64,000 nucleotides of DNA from Coniferiporia sulphurascens (taxonomy: Eukaryota; Basidiomycota; Agaricomycetes; Hymenochaetales; Hymenochaetaceae), in contig NBBA01000019.1 of the NCBI GenBank assembly GCA_002794785.1, positions 310,001-374,000 of the forward strand, given 5' to 3'. Every line of letters begins with the position of its first letter. Within the stretch, counting starts at the first letter, position 1. A program made the position numbers and the translations under genes. Positions 24,086 to 35,077 of the stretch are shown piece after piece. The notes under the pieces are model-generated. The model was not told the DNA's origin. It ran no database searches and worked only from the letters and a program-made list of their open reading frames with translations.

Positions 24086-24648
24086 CCACGTCGCTTAAAG
24101 GCTGGCACGGCAGGGGGAGGTGAAGGGGACGAAGAAAAGGGGGGGAAAGCAGGAAGGCGTGGGGGTTGATGCGCAAAGAAAGAAGTTGTTGGAAAGTAGC
24201 TGTGCCGGACGTGATGGAAACCAGAGTAAAATGGCTAGCGCTTGCAGTTAAGCTCAGTCTGGCGGCGATAAGTTGGGCGTTGCTCACACCTTGCTATTTT
24301 TCACAATGGTTGGTGGGAAACGGCGGGGGAAACGAGGACGACGACGGTGCGAGGACGAGGGCGAAAGCCTCTTTCTCGGTTGTTACTACATCCCCGCACT
24401 GCAACACGTGCATACCGGTTACGGCAATAAGCGATCGTCCTCATCCCCAGAATCGCCCTTTGACCCTTTTTATTTGTTCTCTATTAGGCGCATTAACTAA
24501 AGCATACTTACAACTACCGGCGGGTGCAATGGCTAGCCAGGGAATGATTACAGCGGAAAGTACCCAGGTGCAACGCAGACGGTAATAGTACCTGATGCGC
24601 CCGCACACTTACTACAGAATGAACAACCAGAAAATCCATTGGCGGGCA
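24086..24648. other. Intergenic region upstream of the proline-rich gene
   Basis: This 563-bp region has GA/GGGGA-rich tracts (24105-24160) just upstream of the start, which may belong to the promoter or leader. No gene seen. Confidence 0.4.
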
Positions 24649-26008
24649 TCATGTCCGTCTCCTTCTCTTCCGTCCCTCGGGAGCGAACCCAGACCACTTC
24701 CTCTCGTACTCTTCCACGGCCAGCGGTGCGTCTTCCAGCAGCGTGCTCGCCGGCTCCCAAGTTCTATCGGCCGGCTCGTACCCTTGCCAATCGACGAGGT
24801 ACATCACGTCCCCGTCCTCGTCCAGCCCCTTATCCAGGAGCTCCGCCACCACGTACTGTTTCTGCGGGTGCCCATACTTCCCCGGCCTCCGCCGCACGAG
24901 CTTACGTGCGCGGTGGGTCCATGCCCTCGGGAGAGTAGGGTAGCGCGACATGCACTCCGTCGTCTGCGTGAACCGCTTCCCATACCCACCCCGTGAGCTC
25001 GTGATGCGCGCGTACTTGTGCACCTCGCACAGCGTGTGCTCGACGTCGACAAGCGTCATCGGCCGTCCGTCCTGCCCAAGGCCCGAGAACTCGAGTCCTA
25101 GCCGCTCAAACTGCTCCGTCTGTGTCTCCATCATCCACCGAATAAGCTCCTCCTCACTCCCCGAGATGAGTGAAGCAGGCGCAAAGCATTTCTTTAGGCC
25201 CTCCTGCGCGCCAACCCCCGCGACGACAAAGTCATTTTCGCTGAAGTTGAGAATCGACGTGTATGAGAGATTTATGAGCAGCTGGAACGCCGTAAAGTCG
25301 CCCATACCCGGAAACACGTAGATCGCGTCAAACGCGTCCGCCATGTATTTACATTCCATAAGCTTGTCCAACAGTTTCGTCCCCATCATGACTTCCAGCA
25401 GCCCGAGATGGTTAATAAACGACACGTTGTTTCCGAGCTTCGGCGGGAACTTCTGGAACGCGCCCGTATAGAGCGTTGTGCCATCGTCCATTGCGTCTTG
25501 TAGCACCGCTGAGTATTCTTCCTGTTTGTATGATTTCCACGTGAGAGGCTTAATGCACCTGGCGAGGAGCTCGTAAGTCTCTATCCTCACGAACGAGCTG
25601 TATAGCAACACGCGGAAGAATATCTCCTCCGGCCTTTGTGAGCCCTTTTCGACCACTTCGCGAACGAGAAATTGCGAGCCTCTGTCCGCGACACGGAAGA
25701 CGCTGCAGAACTTATATGCCTGAAGCGCCTCGTTGTCTGTCCAACTACAACAGCTATTTTAAACATGCATTTTTCAAAATATAAAAAGTAACTCACGGTG
25801 GAGGCTCGCCCGCCCTTCGTCTCTCCTCTAACGCATTCCGTTCTGCGGCGTACCGCCAAAAAGTATCGAAAACAGGAGTTGTAACGAGCGTCTTGTTATC
25901 CACTTCAACCTCCAAGGGAGAAACTCCTTCCTTAGTGCCACCAATTTTCCTCTTCTTCGTACATGTTGACAGCACCGTCCTCAGCGTCACCGTCGATTCC
26001 TCCCCCAT
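24649..26008 (-). CDS. Chromodomain protein with 5-hmdU DNA kinase-like helical domain
   Basis: Two exons (25797-26008, 24649-25744) give 435 residues. After a basic N-terminus, residues ~50-330 match a helical family that I recall as the HMUDK helical domain, named from phage 5-hydroxymethyl-dU DNA kinases. Landmarks are FWRYAAERNALEERRRAGEP, YKFCSVFRVADRGSQFLVRE, FFRVLLYSSF, FPGMGDFTAFQLLINLSYT, FSENDFVVAGVGAQEGLKKC and TLCEVHKYAR. The C-terminal ~60 residues form a chromodomain: VVAELLDKGLDEDGDVMYLV, then DWQGYEPADRTWEPAST, with the aromatic cage residues in place, and a basic tail. A chromatin-reading module joined to a DNA-modification-type domain suggests a nuclear role on modified or methylated chromatin. 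Activity is unproven and no P-loop is visible. The start is the ATG at 26008. Confidence 0.78.
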
Positions 26009-26564
26009 TGCGCGAAAGCAGACCAGCTTTAAACCGTGAAACCAAAAGAAAGCGAAGAAAGCAGTCTGAAAACGCGTAGAAGCTGCGAAAATACACGGAA
26101 AATACGCGACAAAACGCGCTGCGACCGCTGGAATTGTACGTCCGTTGCTCGAAGAACAGCCAAAGAATAGACAGATCGAATCGGCAGCCGCGTAGCTGTA
26201 TTCAATTGGCAAGCGACCAATCATCTTTCAAGTTTCATCCCGCCATGTGTTAGAGCATTGACGATGTGTCATAAACGACAGGAAGATAGCCATTCTTCGT
26301 GTTTGTTGCGCAAAGAACTGAGTTCACAAGTCCAGAGACATGGTGATAGCTTGAGGAACATGGAAAACGCATCGCGGCGGGCTTATTAGCGGCATCTTTT
26401 CTTCAGATGAAATGCGCTTAAAAAGGTCACGCGGCAATTATAACAAGCGCCGCTCTCAGAGCTCAAAATCTCGGAACAACTGCAGGGAACTGGTAGCTTT
26501 TGATCATCTACAAAGGTACACAGTCCGTGTCTACATAGAAATGAAAGAACCGATTTCGGCAACC
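26009..26564. other. Intergenic region upstream of the chromodomain gene
   Basis: This 556-bp region holds the chromodomain gene promoter and the NDUFS7 3' end. I see no gene, RNA or repeat. Confidence 0.4.
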
Positions 26565-27687
<1,123 letters not shown>

Positions 27688-28349
27688 GGTAGACGTCGAG
27701 AGGTGTTGTCGGACCCAAGACAGTCGATTGACCAGTAACGGAAGCGTAATAGGTAAGCGCCCAAACATGGACTTTCTTCTTACGTAAGCTCAAAATGCTT
27801 TAGGCTCAACTATAATCAATCAACAGAAACGAGATCAAACATAAACACAGTCACGTGCATCAGACGCGTCGACGTGCTATCTGAGGATCCCGGAATTTAA
27901 TTTTTATGCCTAACGTTTTCTGACGGAGTCTGACCAAAAGTCGCATATATGCACAAGATTTGCACTAAAATTTTACGATATCTCCCAAACGAAGTACCAC
28001 TTCCGACGTCAGCGTCAACGTCCAAAATAGTCAGCCGACTATTTTCTGGTGCGATTCGCGAAGTCGTGGCATCATGATATCAATTCATCATTTCAGTAAA
28101 AAAAACACATTACAAACCAAGATCCACTCGTACGTCAGAATGGCCTTTATGCTAACTCTCATCCGGCTCTTCGCCAATGGGTTTGGCTCGTAAGCAACCT
28201 GTTTGTGCAATGAACCGTGTCTATCTCACCGCGATCCACTCAGGCTAACCGCGACGGCAATGTTTTTTCTTAGTTTTTCCGATACATTCCGTGGAAGCGC
28301 ACTTAAATGATCGTCGCCTCAAAGTATCAAGGGGTTAGGCATGAGCTCC

Positions 28350-28363
28350 CACTACATGTAGTG
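28350..28363. repeat. Perfect 14-bp palindrome CACTACATGTAGTG
   Basis: CACTACATGTAGTG is its own reverse complement. It lies about 190 bp upstream of lectin 1, so it could bind a dimeric regulator; that is inference. Confidence 0.5.
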
Positions 28364-28380
28364 TGCTTTAAACTTCATAC

Positions 28381-28403
28381 CGCCGCATGTTGTGCATGCG
28401 GCG
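28381..28403. repeat. Perfect 9-bp inverted repeat with 5-nt loop
   Basis: CGCCGCATG and CATGCGGCG flank TTGTG, giving a strong GC stem. It starts 17 bp after the 14-bp palindrome and about 175 bp upstream of lectin 1. It may be an operator or a hairpin; it is not followed by a T-run. Confidence 0.5.
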
Positions 28404-28470
28404 CGGTACTTCTATCGAAGCGCCCTCTTATCAAATTCTATCTCTACATTACGACATGATCTATCACCCT

Positions 28471-28480
28471 GACCATTAAA
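28471..28480 (+). promoter_or_regulatory. Promoter block shared by lectin 1 and lectin 2
   Basis: GACCATTAAA lies 86 bp before the lectin 1 ATG; the same block lies 78 bp before lectin 2. Both are followed by A/GGAG and a gapped match that includes CCATTGAC and CTCAAGG/CGCAAGG. ATTAAA may serve as the TATA element. Confidence 0.5.
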
Positions 28481-28556
28481 AGGAGGCGGACAATGGGATC
28501 TGAGTCTCCTTCCTTGCCATTGACCCAAGCGCAAGGCGTCCTCAGTCTGAGCCACG

Positions 28557-29300
28557 ATGAACGTACAACCGGGGACATACAAAATCACAAATCTCAAGGG
28601 CGGGACGTCACTCACACTGGCCGCTTATGATGACAGGACCGTAGTCGGATTTCCAGAACAACTTGAAGTAAACACTACAGATAAGAGTATTAGCAAGAGC
28701 CAACAGGTATGACAAGCAGCTCTCGCAATGCTACTTGAATCTCAATGGTTCGTAGTGGATTATCGATTACCTAGGAGATGGATATTCAATCCGCAGTGCA
28801 CGCACGCAAGGTTACTTGTCATTCGGGTGTCCCTCGGTCGACGGGCCTCCCATCATTGCGGTCCCTCATCCTGTTACTTGGGTCTTTGGGCATGAACCAT
28901 TCCAGGCCGAAAATGTTTTCAGGTACCGTAGTAACTCCGAACGTACATCGGCATGGACGCCTTACCTTTTTTTGTCAATGCATGTTTAGGATACACTGGC
29001 CAAACGGCAATTATGCCATTGATTTGGAGTCGGGGAGCTCTAAGCCTTCGACAAAGGTCCGCTCTATCACTAACCCAATTCCGATTCCCAAGGTATCCGG
29101 GGCTAAAATAAACCCTCTGTGTCAAGGTACAGCTATGGATTAATAGTATGGATATCCTGAGTGAACGATGGTCTTTAAAGCGCCTTCCCGATAGTGACTT
29201 GTCGGTAGTCACGACAAGTTCCGTCAGGACTACGAAGACTACGACGACAACAACCACTACCACAACGGCGGTTACAATTCCGATCAAGTTGGAGAATTAA
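28557..29300 (+). CDS. Ricin B-type (beta-trefoil) lectin with Thr-rich tail, copy 1
   Basis: Four exons (28557-28706, 28756-28922, 28990-29056, 29127-29300) give 185 residues. The start is VQPGTYKITNLKGGTSLTLA, the usual opening of single-domain fungal ricin-B lectins. QQ|W at the exon 1/2 junction is the QxW-like element of the trefoil, followed by LGDGYSIRSARTQGYLSF. HWPNGNYAIDL begins the next strand set, then RWSLKRLPDSDLS. About 25 Thr/Val residues follow and the end is KLENstop. There is no signal peptide, so it should be cytosolic, as are many fungal defence lectins that bind glycans of nematodes or competitors. The acidic/aromatic sugar-site residues cannot be assigned. Copy 2 lies about 0.9 kb downstream on the same strand. 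Confidence 0.78.
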
Positions 29301-29712
29301 GGAATTACTAAGGACATACGGCGTAGATGCCCACGAAGGAGAAACTATACAGAGCTACTCACGAGCTTATACCATAAACAATGGGCCCGTAAAAGTGGAG
29401 AGCCGGCGGGGGCCATTCTGCTGTAACTGAAATGTCATTTTATCCGACTGAGCCACTCTATTCCTGACAGAAATCCGTATGCGCGAAGCGTACTGTAATG
29501 CTAGTTAGCCCTGCGCTCCTGTACATGCTATGGTTATATGCTACTTACCTCACTACGGTACTGAGGTGTTTCCTGCGAAAGCGAACGTCACTATATACTA
29601 TAAGCTATACAGTTTGGTATCGATCGCGCGATACGAGCTGGAAAATGATCACCGGTTAGTACATCCGAACCTCCAACCTGAACATATCTTCGAACCCGGC
29701 CCCGACGTGACT

Positions 29713-29773
29713 TCTATCATGTGGTATTATGATGGAGTATCCCTACCTGGCCTCGTGCCGGTTGGACTGACCT
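29713..29773 (-). repeat. Decayed fragment of the foldback-element terminal repeat
   Basis: The text around ATGATGGAGTATCCCTACC matches, with scattered changes, the unit found at 59455-59515 (CCGATGGAGTCTCCCTACC). Only about 60 bp can be aligned by eye. Confidence 0.5.
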
Positions 29774-30141
29774 AGGCTCTCGTTCGCGCTCGCGAACAGG
29801 CCCACCGATAGACTCCGATACGAGTAGAGACAAGAACAAAGTTCGCATGAGGCGGAAAGCATATACCGGTAGTTGCGCTTCGTTAATGAAAGTATTCTAA
29901 GAAGCTGTCGGGCTAGTCGACCTGATGACATACGGCGAGATTGTATTACTATTGACACCGAGAACGAAGGGCTATCAATGGGGGACCAAGGTCGCTTTAG
30001 AAGAGCTTTGAACACAGACGGGATAGCCTAGACATCATGTCAAAGCATTCGAGGGCTCGGTTTCCCACTTTTACCGGTACAATTAAGTCAGTACGCTTGT
30101 AGAGCCATTAGATTATCTAGAATAATATTTCTCAGTTCCCC

Positions 30142-30151
30142 GACCATTAAA
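30142..30151 (+). promoter_or_regulatory. Lectin 2 promoter block
   Basis: GACCATTAAA lies 78 bp before the ATG at 30220 and matches the block before lectin 1. Confidence 0.5.
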
Positions 30152-30219
30152 GGAGTCGAAGAATGATCTCATTCCCGCCAACCATTGACACCAGCTCAAG
30201 GAAACCCTGACCCACCGCC

Positions 30220-30945
30220 ATGGACCGAGACGTACAACGGGGGACATACACAATCACGAACGTCACGAGCAAGGCAGCGCTCACATTGGCCGCTAATGAT
30301 GACAGAAGCGTAGTTGGACTTGAACGTGCAAAGAATGGGAGTGGTAAGAACCAGCAGGTACGACAGGCAAATCTCGCAATACCACTTGAATTCCAATGGT
30401 TCGTAGTGGACTGTCGACTATCTGGGAGATGGATATTCCATTCGCAGCGCGCGCTCTCAAGGCTACTTGTCATTCGGGTGTCCCTCGGTCGACGGGCCTC
30501 CCATCATCGCGGTCCCCCATCCCGCTACCTGGATCCTAGAGCATGAATCAGGCGAGGAGGCCGGAGATATCTTCAGGTAACTTACTAATTCTGAACGAAC
30601 ATCAACCTGGATATCTTACCCTGCTATCACGCACGTTTAGAATAAACTGGCCAAACGGCAATTTTGTTCTTTGTTTGGATGCTAGGACCCCTGTGCCTAT
30701 TCCAAAGGTCCGCACCCATCATTAGCCCATTTTCAATGTGTCCAGGACTAAGTAAAACCTTTATCAAGGTGGTGCTTTGGACTATGGTAAAAGATGCTAC
30801 AAACGAGCTTTGGCGTTTGAAGCGCCTTCCTGACAGTGATTTATCGGGTACAGAAGTCACGACAGGTCCCGGCAGGACCACGACGAGGGCTACGACAACA
30901 ACAACCACGACCACAACAGTGGTCACGACCCAGCCAGAAAATTAA
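30220..30945 (+). CDS. Ricin B-type (beta-trefoil) lectin with Thr-rich tail, copy 2
   Basis: Four exons (30220-30357, 30407-30576, 30641-30707, 30769-30945) give 183 residues with the same intron positions and phases as copy 1. The text runs VQRGTYTITNVTSKAALTLA, NDDRSVVG, NQQ|WTVDYLGDGYSIRSARS, INWPNGNFVLCLDA, then ELWRLKRLPDSDLSGTE. The tail is TTTRATTTTTTTTTVVTTQ-like, ending PEN. Copy 2 has an acidic GEEAGD segment near the end of exon 2 where copy 1 has FQAEN. Exon 3 is 67 nt in all three copies of the window. It is probably a recent tandem duplicate of copy 1, since flanks and exon 2 are nearly identical in places. Function is as for the family: a cytosolic glycan-binding protein. Confidence 0.8.
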
Positions 30946-31615
30946 GGACCTATGGCATAAATGTCCACAGAAAAAAATGTATGCCACTCACAAACGTGTC
31001 AAAGCCGGAGCTGGCAGGAACTCCGTGAACAGTACCGCAATTGATGGAGCAAATCTGCAGAAATACATACTGATTATCCCGTACCTGCCGTAAATGGATT
31101 GCAATCTGATCGAGTCCTTGTGTCCTGGAGAGGCTTGGATCTACTCGGGCTTTAATCGTTCTGTTTGGCTGGTACAATGTTTTGCATCCAATAATTCATT
31201 AATGTTTTGGGGATATATTCACATCGAGAGCAGAGCACAACCGAAGAAATTTCAATACGAGATATCGTGTCGCGGTCGTGGGCACAGGACACCGAGACAC
31301 CAGCAGAAGTAGTACGATATGAGCCCGAGGCCCTGAGGGGCTGTTTATCCTAGGATTCAAGGTCCGATGAAACTCAGCCGCTTGCTTATTACGTAATACA
31401 TCAAGCTCCGATGCACTTGAAAGTTGACCATCCTCCGGCAACACTCGAAAAGTCAATGTAGCTTCCCGATAATCCAGCATTATTAGTAAGTAGTGAAAGC
31501 CTAAGCAAGCGTAAATAGTAGCGGATATCCCCAACAAAAATGGTCTGTCATGACAAGACTGCATAAGTTCCAAGGTGGGAATTATACAGTCAATCACCAG
31601 CTAATTGTTAGATTT
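30946..31615. other. Intergenic region, nothing recognised
   Basis: This 670-bp stretch has a 132-residue open frame on the minus strand (31199-31597), but its composition and lack of family motifs give no support for a gene. Confidence 0.4.
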
Positions 31616-31913
31616 GCTCCCTGATTAAGGGTTAGTCTTAAAATCTATGCACGTTGTGGTAGATGATGAGGTGCAGTGGTGAAAGTGAGGCGAAGGTGGG
31701 TTATCAGTGTAAACCAATGTATTTCTAGGGCGAGACCAGCTCCCCTTATATACATATTCCGTGGGCTAGTACTACTATAACTATCTAGCTCCTGTATCGT
31801 ATGGCGTTATCATTGCGTTATCATTCACTTAGTAAGGTGGTTGTTCATATGACCACATACTATATTTATATCGTTCATTATATTTATTTAATAGTTAGAA
31901 ACAAGTGATAACA
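31616..31913 (-). mobile_element. Solo LTR of the Ty1/copia element found at 60.2 kb
   Basis: The 298-bp block starts TGTTAG and ends TAACA on the plus strand. Its reverse complement aligns along its length to the copia LTR at 60172-60476, sharing TTAAATAAATATAATGAACG, GTATATAAGG with GAGCTGGTCTC, and TAGATTTTAAGA. It carries the same tandem GATAACGC pair. Flanking 5-mers (CTAAT and GATTC) do not match, so the target duplication is lost or the copy is rearranged. Confidence 0.8.
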
Positions 31914-32670
31914 GATTCACACAATGATACTAGTTAGTTTAGGGTAGGCTTAATACCCTTCACTCACTAGAGTGTTAGAGCTGATGATGGTGGTAAGAGA
32001 CAAGAGATGAATTAAACTGCTTTTTACCGCAATTTTATGTTGGGCTTTTATACCCTACATGTTGTAGTCTATTTACTATGTTCTGGTAGATACTACAACA
32101 TACTACTCTTGATTTATAAGTCATAGGAATGTTCCGGTACAATCCTGTACATGCTATTTACTATTCTTAGCTTCCTATGAGTCAGTTACATATTCCGGTA
32201 CATTCTACAGCCTACTGTGCTATCTTTATCTTATGCTAGAACCTTCCTCAAGTTTCCATCTGTTAGGACCAAGGGTAACCGTGGTTAGCTGATGGAACAA
32301 GTAGTCAAGATAGAGTTGAGGCATGTGATTGAGTCAAGAATAAGTCGGTAGCTGTTGGTACTTCGCTCAGGAGAAGTCTGAGAGAATTGAGAAGGTGAAT
32401 TAAACTGGGGGTCTAGGCTGGTCTAGGCCCTCCTTATATACATGTAGAAGAAGCTCTGCTTGAATGTACTCCACAGCAGATGCTCCACAAGGCTCTGCAG
32501 TTGGAGCTATGACATCTCACAGTGTTGTCATAGATCCTACTGACTTGGGGCTGCATACCAGTGCAAATGACATCATTAGATGATCATATGAGAAATAACT
32601 ATCTATGATTGGCCATTGGTGCTCCACTGAGCTCCACTGCACATCATGCGCTCCACTATGCTCCACTAGG
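31914..32670. repeat. Older AT-rich repeat remnants, probably LTR-derived
   Basis: The region has no gene. TGTTAGAGC at 31977 and TGTTAGGACC near 32262 look like LTR starts, and both are followed within a few hundred bases by a GAATTAAACTG motif and a TATA-like stretch. I could not fix ends or target duplications. Confidence 0.35.
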
Positions 32671-33230
32671 TGTTAAGCTCAACAGTTACACGATGATTGA
32701 CGACAGGGCTTCCTGATCGTCGGGGCTGGTAGTATGGCAATGGGGCTTCCTAGATGTCGTAAGTCGAAGATGATTGTCGGAGGGACTTCCTGATCGACGA
32801 TGTGGACACGGTATGCTTCTGAGCGGAGTCAGGTTATGACGAAGCGACTAATGGCTGGTAGGCCCACAGTAGACTGGTGGTAGCAGATAATGGGCTTGTA
32901 TGAACAAAGAGCACAAGCTTAGGCCTTGTGCTACTGAAGTTACATGCTTATATGCTACTCTATGTGTTTGCTACTGTAGCGACTTGGTTAGGTGTGTTTA
33001 CCAGACTAAGGAATGTCATGGAAACTCAAGGAAGGCCTTGGTAATACAAGCTCGGTGATCAGTAAGCAAAGCACATCATGATGGTGCAATAAGGCATCAT
33101 CATGGCGTCTTATGGCACAAGGCGAATAAGGATGAGTAAGGTAGAGAAATGGGGGAGTTGCGCTGACTGATGATGACGAAGAGGAAGTGAGTCAGCGCAG
33201 TACATGGGAAAGTAAAGGAAAATTGTAACA
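32671..33230 (+). mobile_element. Solo LTR, 560-bp family, copy 1
   Basis: It starts TGTTAAGCTCAACAGTTACA and ends AAAGGAAAATTGTAACA, so termini are TG..CA with inverted TGTTA/TAACA. The flanking 5-mers are identical (CTAGG on both sides), which is the target duplication of a single insertion reduced to one LTR. Confidence 0.92.
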
Positions 33231-33782
33231 CTAGGCTCCACTGAGCTCATAGTGAAGTCATATGGCGTCATAATGACTTCACCATGACGCTTAGGCTGTG
33301 CGCGTCGCCCCACTGTTCTGCACGCTACCCTGTAGACTTATGTGCCGGTGGCTTCTTGTTAAGATGCTGCCTAACAGCTTGATGATTGGTAAGTCGTTGA
33401 CTTGTCTTGTTGGCCTCCTGTACTGGTTCCTGCATGTTGTCTTGTTGTTTTGGACACTCATCATTTAGAGTTTGTGGCTGGCTTCGGTAAGCGCTTCAGT
33501 TCCTGCCGAGTGTGGCTTAATCATGTAATGTGATATCAGCTAAAGGTCCATAGGTGGGTACCTTTCAGTTGGTGTCCTGTTGTCAATCACATTGTCCGGC
33601 GGTTCATTAATGTGATTTATCCTAGCGATATGTCACATGTATCCTGGAGGTGGTGCCAGGGGTGATCTATTTGATAACCATAGTGTTATCACATAAAGAT
33701 TAACATTGCCAATCTGTTGATCAGTGGTTGTCGATCCCTTTGCTGATAGATTCTCGAAGAGGGTGATTACCTTTGCACATAA
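33231..33782. repeat. AT-rich repeat DNA between solo LTRs
   Basis: About 550 bp without a gene. It continues the older repeat that LTR copy 1 entered and leads into the broken unknown gene on the minus strand. Confidence 0.35.
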
Positions 33783-33895
33783 TCAGTGAGTGTTAGCTAG
33801 GAATGTGTTATCCTGCAACATCCTATATGGGAAGGATCCTGAGACTACTTGTAGGTCACATTCCTTGTCATGTATGTGCGGGTTCTGTTAAGCTC

Positions 33896-34448
33896 AACGG
33901 TTACGAGGTGATCGATGTCAGGGCTTCCTGATTGTCGGAGCTGATGGTTATGGCAACAGGGCTTCCTAGATGTCGTAAGGTGGGGATGATCGGCGATGGG
34001 GCTTCCTGATCGTCAAGAAGGTATGCAGTGGGCTTCTTAGAGGAGTTGAATTACGACAAAGTGCCAGATGATGAGGTAGGGCACACAGAGGGCACTGAGG
34101 TGCATATAATGGGCTTGTATGAACAAAGAGCACAAGCTTAGGGCTTGTGTGATCTACATTACATGCTTATATGCTACTCTATGTGTTTGCTACTGCAGGG
34201 TTGTGTATCAGGTTGTTTACATGGCTATGGAAGGTCATGGAAACCCAAGGAAGGTCTTGGTAATACAAGTGAAGGTATCAGTAAGCAAAGCATGTCATGA
34301 TGGTGCGATATGGTGTCATCATGGCATCTTATGGTGTAAGGCAAATGAAGATGAGTAAGGGAGGGAAATGGGGGAGTTGCGCTGACTGGTGATGACAAAG
34401 AGGAAGTGAGTCAGTGCAATAAGGAGAAAGTAAAGGAAAATTGTAACA
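33896..34448 (+). mobile_element. Solo LTR, 560-bp family, copy 2
   Basis: It starts TGTTAAGCTCAACGGTTACG and ends GGAAAATTGTAACA. Identical 5-mers (GGTTC) flank it. It sits inside copy A of the unknown gene. Confidence 0.92.
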
Positions 34449-34516
34449 GGTTCACTATCGTCTGGACATGGACATTGTGCAAAAACTCCTGTACATCTTT
34501 GATGTACATTTGTACT

Positions 34517-35077
34517 TGTTAAGCTCAACGGTTACGTGGTGATCGATGTCGGGGCTTCCTGATCGTCGGAACTGATGGTACGGCAATGGGGCTTCCTAGA
34601 TGTTGTAAGTCGAAGATGATCGTCGATGGGGCTTCCTGATCGACGATGTGGACGCGAGGGGCTTCTTAGCGATGTCGGGTTACGATGAAGTGACTAATGG
34701 CCAAGAGGCACACAGTAGACTGGTGGTAGCAGATAATGGGCTTGTATGAACAAAGAGCACAAGCTTAGGCCTTGTGCTACTAAAGTTACATGCTTATATG
34801 CTACTCTATGTGTTTGCTACTGTAGCGACTTGGTTAGGTGTGTTTACCAGACTATGGAAGGTCATGGAAACTCAAGGAAGGCCTTGGTAATACGAGTACG
34901 GTGATCAGTAAGCAAAGCACGTCATGGTGGTGCGATAAGGCATCATCATGGCGTCGTACGGTGCAAGGCGAATAAGGATGAGTAAGGCAGAGAGATGGGG
35001 GAGTTGCGCTGACTGATGATGATGAAGGGGAAGTGAGTCAGTGCATTTAAGAGGAAAAGTAAAGGAAAATTGTAACA
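34517..35077 (+). mobile_element. Solo LTR, 560-bp family, copy 3
   Basis: It starts TGTTAAGCTCAACGGTTACG and ends GGAAAATTGTAACA. Identical 5-mers (GTACT) flank it. It is the second insertion in copy A of the unknown gene. Confidence 0.92.

Larger units (their letters stand above)
27688..28556. other. Intergenic region between NDUFS7 and the lectin pair
   Basis: This 869-bp region marks the change from core genes to repeat-rich DNA. It contains the NDUFS7 promoter, two perfect palindromes listed separately, and the lectin 1 promoter. No open frame of interest. Confidence 0.45.
29301..30219. other. Spacer between lectins 1 and 2, with a repeat remnant
   Basis: This 919-bp spacer contains no convincing gene. 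Its centre carries a decayed piece of the foldback-element repeat (29713-29773), and its last 80 bp repeat the lectin 1 promoter block. Confidence 0.5.

Noticed and set aside
24166..24585. 139-residue plus-strand open frame
   Set aside because: It lies in the promoter of the proline-rich gene, has no coding character and conflicts with no gap in annotation.
28557..29300. Lectin copy 1 as a pseudogene
   Set aside because: A first reading in the wrong splice frame gave stops, but using the CGTAG acceptor at 28755 restores an open four-exon gene of 185 residues.
29530..29775. 81-residue plus-strand open frame between the lectins
   Set aside because: Its end is the decayed foldback repeat, so it is a chance frame.
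31199..31597. 132-residue minus-strand open frame downstream of lectin 2
   Set aside because: No recognisable motif, no splice logic and chance length for this composition; kept only as a spacer note.
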